DNA from: Pseudopyrenochaeta lycopersici
Lineage: Eukaryota; Ascomycota; Dothideomycetes; Pleosporales; Pseudopyrenochaetaceae
DNA length: 64,000 nucleotides
Assembly: GCA_003313425.1 (NCBI GenBank)
Contig: NHZP01000003.1
Location: forward strand, 2,046,001-2,110,000
Reading direction: 5' to 3'
Positions 34,240 through 47,039 of the stretch are shown here, in pieces. The notes under the pieces are model-generated. The model made no database searches, had not been told where the DNA came from, and saw only the letters and a program-made list of their open reading frames with translations. A program made the position numbers and the translations under genes. The first letter of the stretch is position 1. Every line of letters starts with the position of its first letter.

Positions 34240-34953
34240 GCTTGCATGCTGCTGCTGTTGCTGAACACGAGGCTGGTCCAGATATGAGCCTGCGCATGAC
34301 TTCGATGATAAAGATGCGTTTGCATTGGATGTCGAGGCCAATCTCATAGAATCGTAATGAGGTGGAACTTGCATATGCATCTTCCAATGATCCGCAAGTT
34401 GGCGGCGACCTGTACTTTGGGCGGTTCAGTTCTTGATCAATTGCTCTTCGCGATATTCAAGCAGATTTTGCTCTGGAGAAGCAAAACTCTCTTGAGCTAC
34501 AAAGGAGCAAATTTCGCTTCGTATAGAGAAACGAAAAACTCTGAATCGATACAAGGTATATGTAGCGTGTGAAATGGCAATTCAATTCGCTATCTTCAAA
34601 GTGAAATAAAGCATAGAGAAGCAATTTTTCTACTGGTTCATGCCAGGCGAGAAATTACTCGTGTTCAGAACTCATAATGATACATAACAAATGAGACATA
34701 CTTCCACTAAATTCGAAATTGCATTGTTCATTAGGATCTCTGTCGTGAAGTCCTTGCATGCAGTGTGCAATCAAAGGTTGTGGTATGATGGCGCACGTGC
34801 TCTCGTGAGCTCGCGTTTCGCGTCATTCAAACCAGGCGCAAACGAACGATCTCACCAAACTCCACTTTCCACCACACTTACATAAATGAGTTTGACCTAG
34901 CAGCTCGTCACAAAACTGGAGGCGATACAGGCCTGAAAAGCTCAGAATCAGAA
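34240..34953. other. intergenic, no supported gene
   Basis: Contains the 3' region of med18 and the upstream region of the kinase/phosphatase gene. Nothing else was seen. Confidence 0.6.
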
Positions 34954-36822
34954 ATGGTTGAACAGCCAGGTCGTGGAAAGCGCTCGGGCTCGAACAACAA
35001 AAACGTCTCACCACCACCTTCCAAACGAAGGCAGCAATCCACAACAACGAGTAAAGCAGTTGCGAACTTCTTCACTCCAGCATCAAAGAAGGAGCCTGAG
35101 AAAATGCTATGGCGCATTGTGAGGGACAGTCTACTAGTGGGGAAATTTGGGGCCTCGAGTCCTGGTGCCCAGGCTGCAGCACAGGGAAAGAGACGGGTTG
35201 CGGCTTTTGATTTCGACTCTACATTGGTCGTGTCTGCTTCTGGGAGGAAGTTTGGAGGTGATGCGAGTGACTGGAAGTGGTGGCACAACAGTGTTCCTGG
35301 AAAGCTGAAAAGCCTTCATACTGAAGGCTATCTTGTCGCCATTGTGAGCAACCAGGGCGGGATCAGCCTGAAGCCAGACCCAAAAACCATCAAGTCTGAT
35401 CAAAAGCGATTAGCTGATTTCAAGAGCAAAGTTGCTGCGGTGCTCAACCAACTGGACTTCCCCATCTCGGTCTATGCAGCAACAAGGCGAGATCAGTGCC
35501 GCAAGCCTAGAACAGGAATGTGGGAAGAACTGCTAGACGACCATGATCTTAGCGATGCAGATCTTCTCGACCTAGAAGCCTCGTTTTTTGTTGGGGATGC
35601 AGGTGGTCGAGAGGCAGTGCCTGGAGGAGCCATTAAGGACCACTCATGTGTCGACAGGTTTGTAGAGGTACCGACTCTTGTATTGCTAAGCTTGAGAATA
35701 CTAACATCGTACAGGGACTTCGCAGCAAACGTTGGCATACCCTTTCACACTCCTGAAGAATTCTTTCTACGCGAGGAGCCGAGACCGTTTGTGCGAACTT
35801 TTGAGCCAGCCATCTACCTCAAGGAGCGGGCTGACAAGCCCCTATCTGCATGTACGTTCTAGGATGACAAACGGCCTGGGGCATTGCCCAACCACTCATT
35901 TACTAACTATAGACGTAGCCACAGCATTTACGAAGCCTGTCGTTCCTGATATCGTTTTATTCTGCGGCAGCCCGGGAGCTGGCAAATCATCACTCTACTG
36001 GAAGCACCTGCAGCCACTCGGCTACGAACGTGTGAACCAGGATATTTTAAAGACAGTAAGTGCTGACATGCTTTCTAACCTACATAATGGCACGTGTGTT
36101 GTGCGACATCTCCATGCATTGAGTAACGCGTTGAAACAGCGGGAGAAGTGCGTGAAAGTAGCCACCGCACTCATCGAAGAGGGTACAAGCGTAGTAGTCG
36201 GTAAGTAATTTCGGAACTCAGCTTTGCCTGCAGGAAGATTTTAGAAGCTCATGTTACCAGATAACACAAACGCAGACCCAGAGACAAGAGCAGTCTGGAT
36301 CAAAATAGCACAGAAGCTGAGTGTTCCCATCCGATGTGTTCTCTTTACTGCGTCAGCGATGGTCTGCGAGCACAATGACACATTTCGGGCGTTGAATATT
36401 GGCGCAGAAGTAAGTTTCTCAACACCAATGACCTCGTGCAGGCACCTTCGCGATTCCCTTCCATATAAAGTTACTTGAGATGACCGTTACACTACCCTAA
36501 TGAGGAAGTTACGTGTGTGGAGAAACGCCATGAGAATCCATAGCGAAACGGAGAAACTCCTAGCCTGACCATTATGACAGACAAACCCTGAACGCCGAAC
36601 TATTTTGCCGAAGCTGGCGTTCACTGGCTTCGCTACCAGGTATCGCGAGCCCAAATTATCGGAAGGTTTTATAGATATCATTATGACGGATTTCGAGGTA
36701 AGATCCAAGCGAAGGCCGCTTGCAAAAATGTGCAGCTCTAAGCGCAGTAGTATATGTTAACCGAGATGCAGTTTGAAGGCTCACAAGAGCAAAAGCAGCT
36801 ATGGAGCAAGTATTGGTTATGA
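34954..36822 (+). CDS. bifunctional polynucleotide 3'-phosphatase / 5'-kinase (PNKP type), 7 exons
   Basis: Exons are 34954-35657, 35715-35851, 35913-36055, 36140-36200, 36261-36409, 36581-36697 and 36772-36822, giving 453 residues with all phases consistent. Residues ~81-270 are the HAD-type phosphatase: catalytic DFDST at 86-90, SNQGG, and the CRKPRTGMWEEL and FFVGDAGGR motifs. DFAANVGIPFHTPEEFF follows the first intron. Residues ~289-453 are the kinase: Walker A GSPGAGKS at 299-306, VNQDILKT, REKCVKVA, and DNTNADPETR. It cleans 3'-phosphate and 5'-hydroxyl DNA ends during strand-break repair in the nucleus. There is no N-terminal FHA domain, unlike animal PNKP. Instead the N-terminus is basic with a PCNA-box-like SKAVANFF at 33-40. 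The kinase lid region before LPKLAFTGF is short, as in fungal relatives. Confidence 0.92.
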
Positions 36823-39731
36823 TTCGCAGAGAATTGCGATCGGCGGTATGAGCCCGACAAGGGAGTATTGCCAGTGACGACGCTTCTCTATGGGACTCGC
36901 ATCCTTCCTGCAGTCAGCCCTTCCGATATTGTTCTATTGGAGATACGCTCTATGAGGTGGTTAGGAGCTGCCGCCGAGCACATGCTCGCAGCTCTAGTCC
37001 CAAGCCCTCGTATCGTTGAACACTTGTATACCGATCAGTTGAGCCAGCAATGGACCCAGTTCCCCTGCGCCCGTAGTCAATACACAGTACATGTACAACA
37101 AATGCAATACTCTCGTATATGCAGCCTAAGAATATTTCGCGGCTCGCGGCTGGTGGAAGTGCTATCAACGATGCCAGTATCCGCGGAATTGTGCTATGTG
37201 CAAAATTACAGGCTGCAAATGCCTTCCACCGATGATCAAGCGCCCATCTCCTGCGACCCATGTGCCGATGTCCACAATTCTCATGCCAAACCGAGCCTGG
37301 TTGAGGTCGACCAGTGTCGAACCCTACACATGAGCCAAGCCGCGGCAAGTACCAGCTCGCCAAATTCTTCGTCCGAGAAGGATCAGCACCACTAAATCAC
37401 AGCGACCCACGTTGCGCGGTCTCGAACACGCAGATGCCATAAATTGTTGCTTCGCTGTCGGAAAGAGTGCGCACTTAAACCGCAGAGGTATCCATTCGGA
37501 AAAATGCGGCACTGCGCGCCATTTGGGCTCGGGCGAGACATGTGGTTAAATGGTACTTCCAATCTGTACCTGAAGATTTTGCGCCGGCAGCACATGCTTA
37601 CCGGCGGGTTGCTCATGCACGTGGAGCGTTTGCTGAACAAACGGTATTCTCCCGCCCGCTCTGCATATGGACAGGTTGCCGTGCCGTCCCTTCTGGCCAA
37701 ATGGTTAGAGTCAGCTACTTCGATTTTGATGGGCGAACGCTTGCCGACTTGAGACCGGTCCGACACTAGCTGCGACTCTTTCGTCATGATCTGAGCCAGC
37801 GGCGTTCAGCCCGCCGCTCCCAGCAGCCTGTCACCGAGGTCGTTGCTGCCGGTTAGCGCCACAGAAAAGGTATAGTCACTGCCTAAAAGCTGTCCGATGG
37901 GCGCAGTCGCCTGAGGCGTGCCTGAGACGGCACGGCGATCAACCCTTGCGAATCAGCAAAAAAAAGTCATGACTCCACCGCAATTTGAGAGTGATATGGG
38001 TGGTAACTTGAGAGATGCAGGCAGTCTTGCCGGAAGCCGTGTGTAAGGCAAGAATGGGAATAGCAAGAACGTTTGGCTAGGGATGCGCTGGCTTGCAGCG
38101 AAACGTGTGAGCAAGGCCCAAGCCCAGCAAAACAAGGATTTGCAACGCACGAGTAGCACAACAAGGGGCCGAGCGCCAATCAAAAACGGTTCAACAGCTA
38201 GTATAATCAACGTGACTTTCCGATTTGTCTGGAAGCTTGATAGCTTTTTCGCTGGGCTGAAGCTTCCCAACCTCCTCTGGCACCCTCGGTCAGACAGGCT
38301 TGGGTGATGTCACTTCCGATGGCCTCAAGACCAGTGAGTCAGTTGCGAAACAGAAAGGCGAAACGACGAGAAGAAAAACAGAACAATCAGTATTTAAAAG
38401 TGGAGAAACTCTAACAGCGGACCAAAAATTGTTTTGTTTGTTTGGTTTTCTACCATTCTCTTGTCACCAATCAAGGTATGGGGAATGAAACGAGGAGCCT
38501 GTTATTGTCATCACTGCGACACGGCAGAAGGCGAGAAGAAGGACCGCCCGGAAGGAGGAGGAAGGGCAGAGAAGGCTGTCGAACCAGACTTCGTTTTGCA
38601 CCGCCCCATAATATGTCAACCTCGCAGCCACGGGTGTGCTCGCAGGGTTGAATGGTGGACAGCTCATCACCACCGCATCAGTGGTCGCACGACAACCTCG
38701 CGCAATACGAGGTCGTAGAGCTCAACACCAAGTGATAGATACATGCATAGTTCGTGAGGAGACACTGAGGGAGCCGTCGTTCCTGGGCCGCTTACTCTAT
38801 TCAACAGAGTTGCAACAACCAGGGGCGGGAGTTCTCCACGCCTCCACCAACGACTTTTCACCTTTTTAGTTGGGGGAAGAGAATTCGGGCTTCCGGGCGT
38901 GTTGAGTCGGGGGTTTGACTGGCTTGCTGTGGTGCTGCAGCAACAAGGGCGCGACAGTCAATATTGTGATCACAACAGCGGCCTGGGTGCCGGGGACGCC
39001 CTTGAAGTAACGCGGTCCTGGCTGAACTTTGCACGCATCTGCTCAGGGCGAACTGGGTGTCACGGCGTTGTGTACCGATGCAGGCGGGCCGTCTTGAGTC
39101 GTTGAAACCGGGGAGCAGTTCACAGCTTGCCGCCGCCCAGCTATTCCCGTTGCTCTCTAGCAGCAAACGAGGGCGACGCTTGACGGTGGGTGCTTGGCGG
39201 GCGTTCCAAAGCAGTGGAAGGAGCAGGCGCCGTGCGCCTTCCCGGTCACTGCCCACACACAAATGGTCAAAGTCACCCCCATCCCCCAACCCACCGTCAA
39301 TCAAGTCTTGTCCGCCCACGTCAGTCTTGCTGCCATCTTGACATCGCCTTGCTGCTGCGCTGTCTCTCGCCTGTGCCCACTTTTGGCGCTGCAACTGTGA
39401 CCCGCCACGCCCCCGTGAGTGCGACCTATCCAAGCCCACCGCCGCTCACGTGCCGTCCGAATTGGGGGCGCCAGCCGACCGGCGCTGACTTTGCATCCAG
39501 AGCCTTTTGCAGCAGGATAAACTGGCCAAAAGGTACATACGTGGTCCTGCTTCGTGGCACCCTCCCAGGCCCTCTCAAACATCCCGCGACCGCCTCCCCC
39601 CAAAAACAGGCCATCTTGGACGGCGCCTCGCTGGCCACACTGCACGCGCAGTCTGGTTTTTAAGCTGGTGATGGGATCCCAGCAGTCACCGCCTAAATTC
39701 ACGTCACGCTCCGGCCCACAACACCACCAAC
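36823..39731. other. intergenic, no supported gene
   Basis: Many overlapping open frames occur in this fairly GC-rich stretch (for example a 175-codon plus frame at 36868 and a 193-codon minus frame at 38858-39439). They show no domain, conserved motif or believable splice structure. The last ~300 bp is C/T-rich and probably leader for the gene at 39732. Confidence 0.5.
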
Positions 39732-41332
39732 ATGCACGATCTTAAACCGCTCATCCTGCCCAAGCTCGTAGCAGCACGCAAATCTTCAAAGGGCTCTCTC
39801 AACATGTCCGACGAGCCCACTTCATCAGTCTATTCCAATGCCGACTCTGGATTCTACTCGGCTTCTGAGTGCTCCACGCCGCCCACGCCAAGTTTGTACT
39901 TGCGTGGGCACTTTCGCTTCCCCAGCTCCGCCTCGTCGCTTTCGTCGAGCCCGCCAGCTCACGATCCCATTGAGCCGCCCAACAGCTCTGGAAAGCTCCC
40001 CAAGCTCACCGAGGAGCCTGTTGAGCGGGAATATGACTATGGGAGCGAGAATCCTTACCGCTGCTCCTGTAAGTTTCCCCATGTAGTTCGAAGCTCTTTG
40101 CCCAAATTAATACTCTGATAGGCGACATTGATATCCATGGCCACACCCAGGACTGTCGCATAACGAGGGCCTATGACCCAGAGAATGAGTACTTCACTCA
40201 CTGTGACTCGGAACTGCGCCAGGCCAAACGACGACGCTCCCTAGAGGCATCCGCGCATAGCATCGCTGGCAAACTCGAGAGGCGCTTCCCTTCTCTATCG
40301 CGCAAAGTCAGAGATCGAAGTTCGACACTCAGCAGGGTGTCCCGAAGCGCTACTCCTTCACGAGTACCGTCAACGCGCTCATCATCACTCGCTGGCTCCA
40401 TTCATCATGTCTCCACCGTTGACCTCTCGGAAGAATACTCGTCGCCACTGCCCACATCCCCTCTCGTGAGCAGAGAACGTTTGGACGACAATACACCTAC
40501 GCCAATGGCAATCGACGTCGAGAAAGCCAATGCCATCGACATCGACTTGGAAGAAGTGGACACCGAGAGATATGCGACCACTCCTTTACTGCCTCCGCTA
40601 CTAGTAAACTGCCGCAACGATGATCTCCCTGCTTCGTCGCCCCTTCAATCACCTACGATTGCCGATGCGACACATTCGTCGGTTCCAACTCCAATGGGCA
40701 CTCCCCCAGTGCGCGCCTTTCCTACTCCACCTCTGTCATCAAAACCATCATTTGCATCCTTCAAGGGACCACGCCCCGGGTATACGGTGTCGTCTGCGGA
40801 AATTCCGCCGATGATGCTTGCCGACCCGAACGATAAATGGGCCAACTTGTTGGGACATGCAAACTTCACTATCCTCCCGGAACCATATGTACCAGAAGTT
40901 TGCAATGCGGAGTCAGTCCATCAGCAATTTTTGGATTGGGAACAAGCGCAGCGCAACTACGCAAAGCATCAGGTTCGAACTACAGAACACTATGGCGCTA
41001 CTTCGAAGCACTTCCTTCTGACTGAGCGGAAGTGGGCTGAGATTCATGCTGAGTGGAAGAAGTACCATGACATTGCCAAGTCGCATGCGGCAGCCATCGG
41101 CCAAAACCTTGCGCCGACATCTCCAACTGAACCTGGACCTCTCAGCAAGATGCCCACGCTAAATGACCCAAAGAGCGTAGGCAAATTCCCCAAGCTCGGC
41201 GACGAAGACATAGTCGGTCCTATGCACCAAGCCACAGCCCTATTCCCCAAAACTCCCTCGCGCAAACGCGCCTTCTTCAAATTCCTTAGCGACTTGTTTG
41301 TTCCACGGACCAGCACGGTTCGAGGCCACTAG
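39732..41332 (+). CDS. Pro/Ser-rich fungal protein of unknown function
   Basis: Exons are 39732-40068 and 40122-41332, joined in phase 1 over a 53 bp intron (GTAAGT...GATAG), giving 515 residues. The first ~110 residues are rich in Ser and Pro. The junction region has YRCSCDIDIHGHTQDC, a Cys/His cluster that could bind metal. The middle is low-complexity and Ser-rich, with Arg-Ser stretches. Residues ~340-430 form the most ordered part, with ANLLGHANFTILPEPYVPE followed by helices containing WEQAQRNYAKH and ERKWAEIHAEWKKYH. The C-terminus is basic. It looks like the fungus-specific family usually named only as a proline- and serine-rich protein. Possible phosphorylation-regulated scaffold, but that is inference. 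No catalytic motif was seen. Confidence 0.8.
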
Positions 41333-44300
41333 GCCTGGAGTTTGGCAACTCTTCCAAATTCTTCCCTGTCAATATTTGTGTGCGATTAATACCCTTTGCT
41401 GCAACGATTGTACCATTACTCTCTTCGCTTCTTGCCAAGGGGGTTTACGAAGTACGACTGTACGACATCATTCGGCCCGTTCATTCGAGCCACGACCGTT
41501 ACTTCTGCTTCACAGAATCACGAATTTCTTTTGTCAGCATAACGATGTAGAAGATTTTTCCTGTCATGCACTATACGGAGGGTTTCTCTCTATGTGCCAT
41601 CCCTTCAGTGGGATCTTTGTGTAGTCGGAGCTCGGAGATGGACGAGTAGTAACTCAAAACGGCATGAGCCAAAAAAGGTGGGGGTTTAGCAAAAGCGAGC
41701 ATCATCACGATATGATTAACGCAGCGGTGGCTCTTCAGCCAAGATTTCATTTACTCTAATTGTCTTTGTCAATTATCAAGAGGAGGACACTCTTGTTCGG
41801 CGGCTATACCTACTCGTCCTCGTCTAGGACTCGAGAGGGCAAGCGCAGTCGTGGGTCTATTGGCCCTTGGAAAAGAGAAGGACTTCTCTCTTCTTGGAGA
41901 TGTTTCAATGTTGATAAAGCTCTAATTGGTAACGTGGTAATGGCCATGGTACCTGACAAGTGGCAGGTGGGACGAACGGGGCTGTAGCCTTGTGCACCTT
42001 ATTCTTAATGCGTTTTCGAGGACATTCCCAATCTTCAAAAACACTAGCTTAGATTGTTTGCAACTTAGCAAGCAAAAGCAACATTTTCATCCACATCTTG
42101 ATCTTCCTTTTTCATGATTCTTTTTTCACACGCCAGCGAAGCGACCGATTGCGACAGCGGCTCGCCAATTAACGGCTGGTCTTGTAACATCGCACCAACA
42201 GACCACCACATGACATTCTCGAATTCCACACCTGGGAACACAGGATACGCGCAGCCCTGTGCCTTATTTGTGCACTCTAGTTCTCTCATCACGCCATCTT
42301 CAAGCCTTGCACTCTATTCACTACATACTTTTTCGTCATCTGCCCGGTGTTTGTCTCAAGCTCGTGAATCGATCCCGAAGCGCAACATATTAATTCTGAA
42401 AACGCCATGTCTCACCCTATCCATCGTGTCGGGATGGCATCTGACTTTGAACACGGCGCCTCCAGGAAACTCGGCCTGGATGGAGGTGGCTGGGACTTGT
42501 AACCAGGTATTCGTCACACAATGGACGTGAGGGGGCTGAATGTTCCTTGGACGGGGACTAGGTTTCTTCGTACGACGGCAGGCGCGAGGGGCATCCGCCG
42601 AAGGTCCTTATTTTCGTAACACCACTGGTTACGGAGTAGTGAGTCTTGCTGGTTCGATGGCTGGCCTTTTTGTGTGACGGGAGTCCTGGGTCGAGATCGT
42701 TGAATGCTACCACATGCTGGCTGTCACAATACAAAGGCTGGTAAGATCGACAGTACTGCTGATCATCGATGAAAGTTGCTCAGGAAGGTATGGTCTAAGG
42801 CTTCCTACACATTCAACCCCGCTTGGTCAAACCTCATGATGTCAGCTCAGATGTAGGTTCTTTTCGTCTTGCCAAGTTGCCCTGCTTCTCCCACATCCAG
42901 GTCGCCGATGTCCGCGCCTATCTGCTCAGCTTCAGATTCGATTGTCGAGATGCAGGGCGCATGTCTCATGGGCAGAGGGGAGGAGAGCCAGTCATTGTTG
43001 CATGCGTGGGATATGCGGCGAATTTGTATCTCGGAAGATCTTGCATATCCGGACGCTCGTCATGCTATTCTCAGGTCGCCACGGCTCAAAGACCCCACGC
43101 TACTACTGTTGCGTATCGTGAAAATGCGGCACGAGCCGTGGCTTTTGAGGTTGTTAAATGCTTCACCGCATGAGAAAGTAGTTTTTGGGATAGGGTACTA
43201 CATCACAGTGCAAAGCTGTACAGTTCTCTAGTCGCATCTTAAACTCTATTCAACCTGACACCCATCCATACATCTCCGTTTCCAGCCCTACACACCCCTC
43301 TTTCTGTTATCTCACAACACATGCATCCTTCCCAACTCACGTCTCCCAGTTCTCCTCCTTCTGGATTTCGCTCAACTCTCGTTACACAATATCCACAGTA
43401 GCCTTGTCGCCGCCGCGTCTAGACACAATGCGGCAAGATAAGACGAGACATACGCCGTACTCGACTTCGGCTCCGGCGACCTGGAATCTGGTCACCTGCA
43501 GAAGTGCAATTCCTGCAAGTTTAGTCTCCTGCAGATCAGCCTTCCTTCATCGCTTACACCCGCCTTCCGAGAGGAGCGGGGAAAGTCAAATGCCGTATCA
43601 CACGACTGAAACTTGTTGGTATGCTGGGAGTAACCGAGGCCGGAAATCGCAGCATGGCGAATGCAATGGCGGTGGCGGATCATAGAGGAGCATTTGCCGC
43701 GTCATCTGGCTGAAGGGGGCTTTTGTGGAGAAGCTCGAATGTGTGCTGGGAGGGTTGCGTATGGATGGTGGGCGATAGGCGGGAATGGAACGAGGAGGGC
43801 GAGGGGGGTGGTGCGCGTGCGTGCTGCGGAGGGTAGTGGGCTGAAAGGCTTCGGGAGTTGATATTATTTGCAGGATGGCTTGCAGGGTGTGAGGTAGGTG
43901 GTGTTTGATGTATATGATGTGTACAATCCGGTGAATGCAAGACGAGGTAACTGCCTTTGATGAGTCCTCTCTTCCTGGAAAGTGGACAAATATCTCAGAT
44001 ACACGCTCATCATCACATTATTGTCTTATGGTTTTCACTTTTTACTTGTTTCCCAACCTACTTTATATTGTCTCCTTCCTTTAGTCCTACATTATCATCG
44101 CCGTTCATCCAGGCTCGAATTCACTAATACTGAATTGAAACTCTCCATTTTACATCAATGTGGACTACTTTGACAGGTCTCCTCCCAACGGAAGTCATTT
44201 CCTAGCTTAACCAACTCCCAGGATACAGATTCCCTTTTGAGCTTCAAGGGTACTCAATGTGACTTCTGCGCCAGCATACTCTTCAACAGGTTACCACGCA

Positions 44301-45533
44301 AGCTCGACATTTTCCTCAAAAGTTGCAGCCTTATGTCTGTTGTATCCTAGCCCATAGTGTGAAGCTAACTGACAGTCATACTAAGAATTTTATTTTGGCT
44401 TTACCTCCAAACCTTGTAGCGCCATTCGCGATGGTTGAATCTCCAGTCTGGGCCCCTTTGAACACACCACAACATTCTTATTAGACTTTCAGGCATATCT
44501 TAGAGCCTGAACGATTGAATTTTGATTCGTAGCTTCCCCCAGGGGTGTTGGAAGTAATGATGCACGCTCGGCTTTCCGTTCAACCCATTCATCGTTTGAA
44601 CAGGACAGGCCACTGCAAACACAACGATCGCACAATACAAGGTCGAGCTTCCCCCGATTCCTCTTCAATGTCCTCGATTTTGTGTACTACGAAACTTTGA
44701 AACAGCATCAGATGGTCCATGGCCGTGGCGAGCCATTCGTGTCTGAAAGTGGACGATTTATCATCGTGCTGATTGAGCGTAATGTGCTTCGCCAAAATGC
44801 AGTTCTCAGCTTTAAATATACATTATATCTCTGACCACGCTGAACAGGGTCGAAGTAAACAGAGGATACTGTAGATATTCGGTTCCAGCAGCGACAAAGT
44901 GCGATGAAGCTCGACAACAGCACGGCAAAATTGTAAATGCGACGAAGTGCGATAAAAGCCAAGACCCAGGCTTGCTGCCGGCCTCCAACAGAGCTCAGCT
45001 GAACAGTCACTCTGACGCAATACTACAGCGTGGCTGCAGGGGCCGGCACTGCTCCGCCGCACCGCTTTGAGGATGTGGAGTAAGTTACTAACTGCTTGTT
45101 CCTTTGGCTCCACCAAGCCTCTGGAAAGACTAACATCAATCATCCGCAATCACTGCAAAAGATATGAGCATAAAATATAACCGCTGCTGCAAGACTGGAG
45201 CGGGTATTACTTGGCAAACGCAAGTTTGAGATGCGGAACCATTTTCGGCCGCAAATGTGGTTCATCGTGGTTACTCTTAAGCGCTTTGCTTTGCCTGGGC
45301 TCGGCTTTACTCACGATGCACAGCACAGGAGATTCTACATAAGGTCAAGTTGTATTGAAATATGTATACTTTGATATCGAAGGAGGAGCTCCTGTAGAGT
45401 TCCTGGTTTGGATACCAAAGATCTTTCAAGTTTTTTTCTATGAAACACTATGCACAGTCTATCAGACAAAATCTTCAAGGACCATTTCGGCTTACAGTTA
45501 ATGTTCTTTCCGCATAGAAAGCAGTGGTAATTC
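41333..45533. other. intergenic, no supported gene
   Basis: No confident gene. Overlapping frames at 42065-42530 exist on both strands; a minus-strand reading there has a short protein-like segment (WLQVPATSIQAEFPGGAVF) ending at a GTGAGA donor, but no complete gene could be built. The region 43640-43860 is strongly G-rich on the plus strand. Nothing else was recognised. Confidence 0.5.
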
Positions 45534-47039
45534 CTAGCTGGTTCTCAGGAAATCCTTCCAAGGATCTGGGTCTGTCCAGTAGCTGATGTCTTCGGAAAAC
45601 ACAAGGTCCCTCACTGGGTTGGAGCTTCTAATACCCGAACTAGCGCCGACAGACAGTTCAATTCGCTTCAATGGCTTTCGTCTGCCCATGGACCCATGGT
45701 AACTGGAAAGCACGCGAGCGGCCTCTGTATGCTGTTTTTTCACAGCATAATACACTGCTGTCTGTCCTTGCCCATCCACGCGGGCTTCATCGACTGTGTC
45801 ATGCCCGAGCAATAATTTGCATATTTTGGCAGATCCATTGGCAGCAGCATAGTGTAAAGGCGAAGTCCCATAAATTGTCGTAGCCACTGGGTCTGCCCCA
45901 AGCTTCAGTAGTGCCTCAACTCCCTCCACCCAGCCATTTTGGCATGCGATATGCAGTGGTGATCGGCCAAGGATGTCTCGTGTTTTAATGGCCATTTTGG
46001 TGGCCGTTCTGAGGCCGGCTGGTTGTAGCAATTCCAGTTCTACTTGGCTAGGGTCGTGTGACATGGCATCCAGCCAGCAGTGCATATTGGTTCGCCCAAG
46101 ACAATCCTGCTGCTTCTCCCCATACTCAAAGAGGTGAGCTCCAATTGCGTCAGGGTGATAGAGGCCGATTTGTGGGCACATAGTTGCTGCTTCGTGCATC
46201 TCAAGTAGTTCTAAGATGTTATGCGCTCGAAGTATAAATGCAGCGGATAAGCCTTTGTAGCGAGCTAGCTCATAATTAAGCAAAGTCTTATTGCTGTTGG
46301 GATGTGTTGTATGGTTGCCAGCATCGAAATGCTTGACCAGTCGATACTGCCGGGCCAAGAACTCGTCATAGACGCCTTGCATCTGCTCAAGTGTTTTCAT
46401 GAGCTTTTCTTGGTCTGATGGTACACAAACAGGGCATGTCCTAGTCAAGGATCGGGTTGTCAGAACTTGGGCTGACAGGTCGGAAAGGAGCATCACCGGT
46501 AATTGTGGATTGCGTTGATCCATTGTTAGTAGCTTGTTCGTAAATTTGAACATCATGGACTCCAATTGCTCATAAAATGATTGCAGAAAGACTTCGCCTT
46601 CTCCAATTTTTACGGTGGTGCGTTGGATATCGAAAAATGGTTGCGTGGCGTGCTCCTTCAGGGTTCGAAGACGGTCCATGGCCATTGTTATATTCTTGTG
46701 GTATGTCAGGAGCATATGTCCGTGACGTAAGTTGTCTTTGAGGTCCTGCGTTTGGATGTTGTTGGCAAGTGTAATATTTGGTAGTGGTGATCCTTCTGGT
46801 TTATATTTGCTACTACGCTCGACTCGTCTGCCTTCTGAACAAGGCTGTCCTTTTGCAATGCACCGGTTGCACTTGGTTGGCCAAACTCGACGTGTTGGAA
46901 GGCACTTCTGTTTATCTATCCGACATCTTTCGCACTTTATAAGGTTCAAATGGCGTGTTCGTTGTGTCCGAAGACTTCCTTGTTGAGCGTCCTGCATGAG
47001 ATCCAATGCCATATCTCCTTTGTTAGAATTGCTAGCCAT
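45534..47039 (-). CDS. Zn2Cys6 DNA-binding domain fused to ankyrin repeats, putative transcription regulator
   Basis: The 501-residue intronless frame uses the first ATG, at 47039 (the frame is open further but has no upstream ATG). Cysteines at residues 36, 39, 46, 57, 60 and 67 have spacing C-X2-C-X6-C-X10-C-X2-C-X6-C, a complete fungal zinc binuclear cluster. The linker is basic (RRVERSSKYK). Residues ~90-340 are helical, unlike the usual fungal_trans middle homology region. Residues 355-444 are ankyrin repeats: RSPLHIACQNGWVEGVEALL, then TSPLHYAAANGSAKICKLLL, then a degenerate third. The protein should be nuclear and bind DNA. The ankyrin part may sense a partner protein. Zn2Cys6 with ankyrin is a rare domain pairing. 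It is transcribed away from the small gene at 47762. Confidence 0.85.
   Translation of the reverse strand: MASNSNKGDMALDLMQDAQQGSLRTQRTRHLNLIKCERCRIDKQKCLPTRRVWPTKCNRCIAKGQPCSEGRRVERSSKYKPEGSPLPNITLANNIQTQDLKDNLRHGHMLLTYHKNITMAMDRLRTLKEHATQPFFDIQRTTVKIGEGEVFLQSFYEQLESMMFKFTNKLLTMDQRNPQLPVMLLSDLSAQVLTTRSLTRTCPVCVPSDQEKLMKTLEQMQGVYDEFLARQYRLVKHFDAGNHTTHPNSNKTLLNYELARYKGLSAAFILRAHNILELLEMHEAATMCPQIGLYHPDAIGAHLFEYGEKQQDCLGRTNMHCWLDAMSHDPSQVELELLQPAGLRTATKMAIKTRDILGRSPLHIACQNGWVEGVEALLKLGADPVATTIYGTSPLHYAAANGSAKICKLLLGHDTVDEARVDGQGQTAVYYAVKKQHTEAARVLSSYHGSMGRRKPLKRIELSVGASSGIRSSNPVRDLVFSEDISYWTDPDPWKDFLRTS

Noticed and set aside
38858..39439. 193-codon minus-strand frame
   Set aside because: Arg/Gly/Ser-biased translation with no domain; most likely the shadow of GC-rich upstream DNA.
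42065..42530. Overlapping open frames on both strands, the minus one with protein-like composition (AEFPGGAVF, VMWWSVGAML)
   Set aside because: No complete exon chain, start or family could be found; too weak to call a gene.
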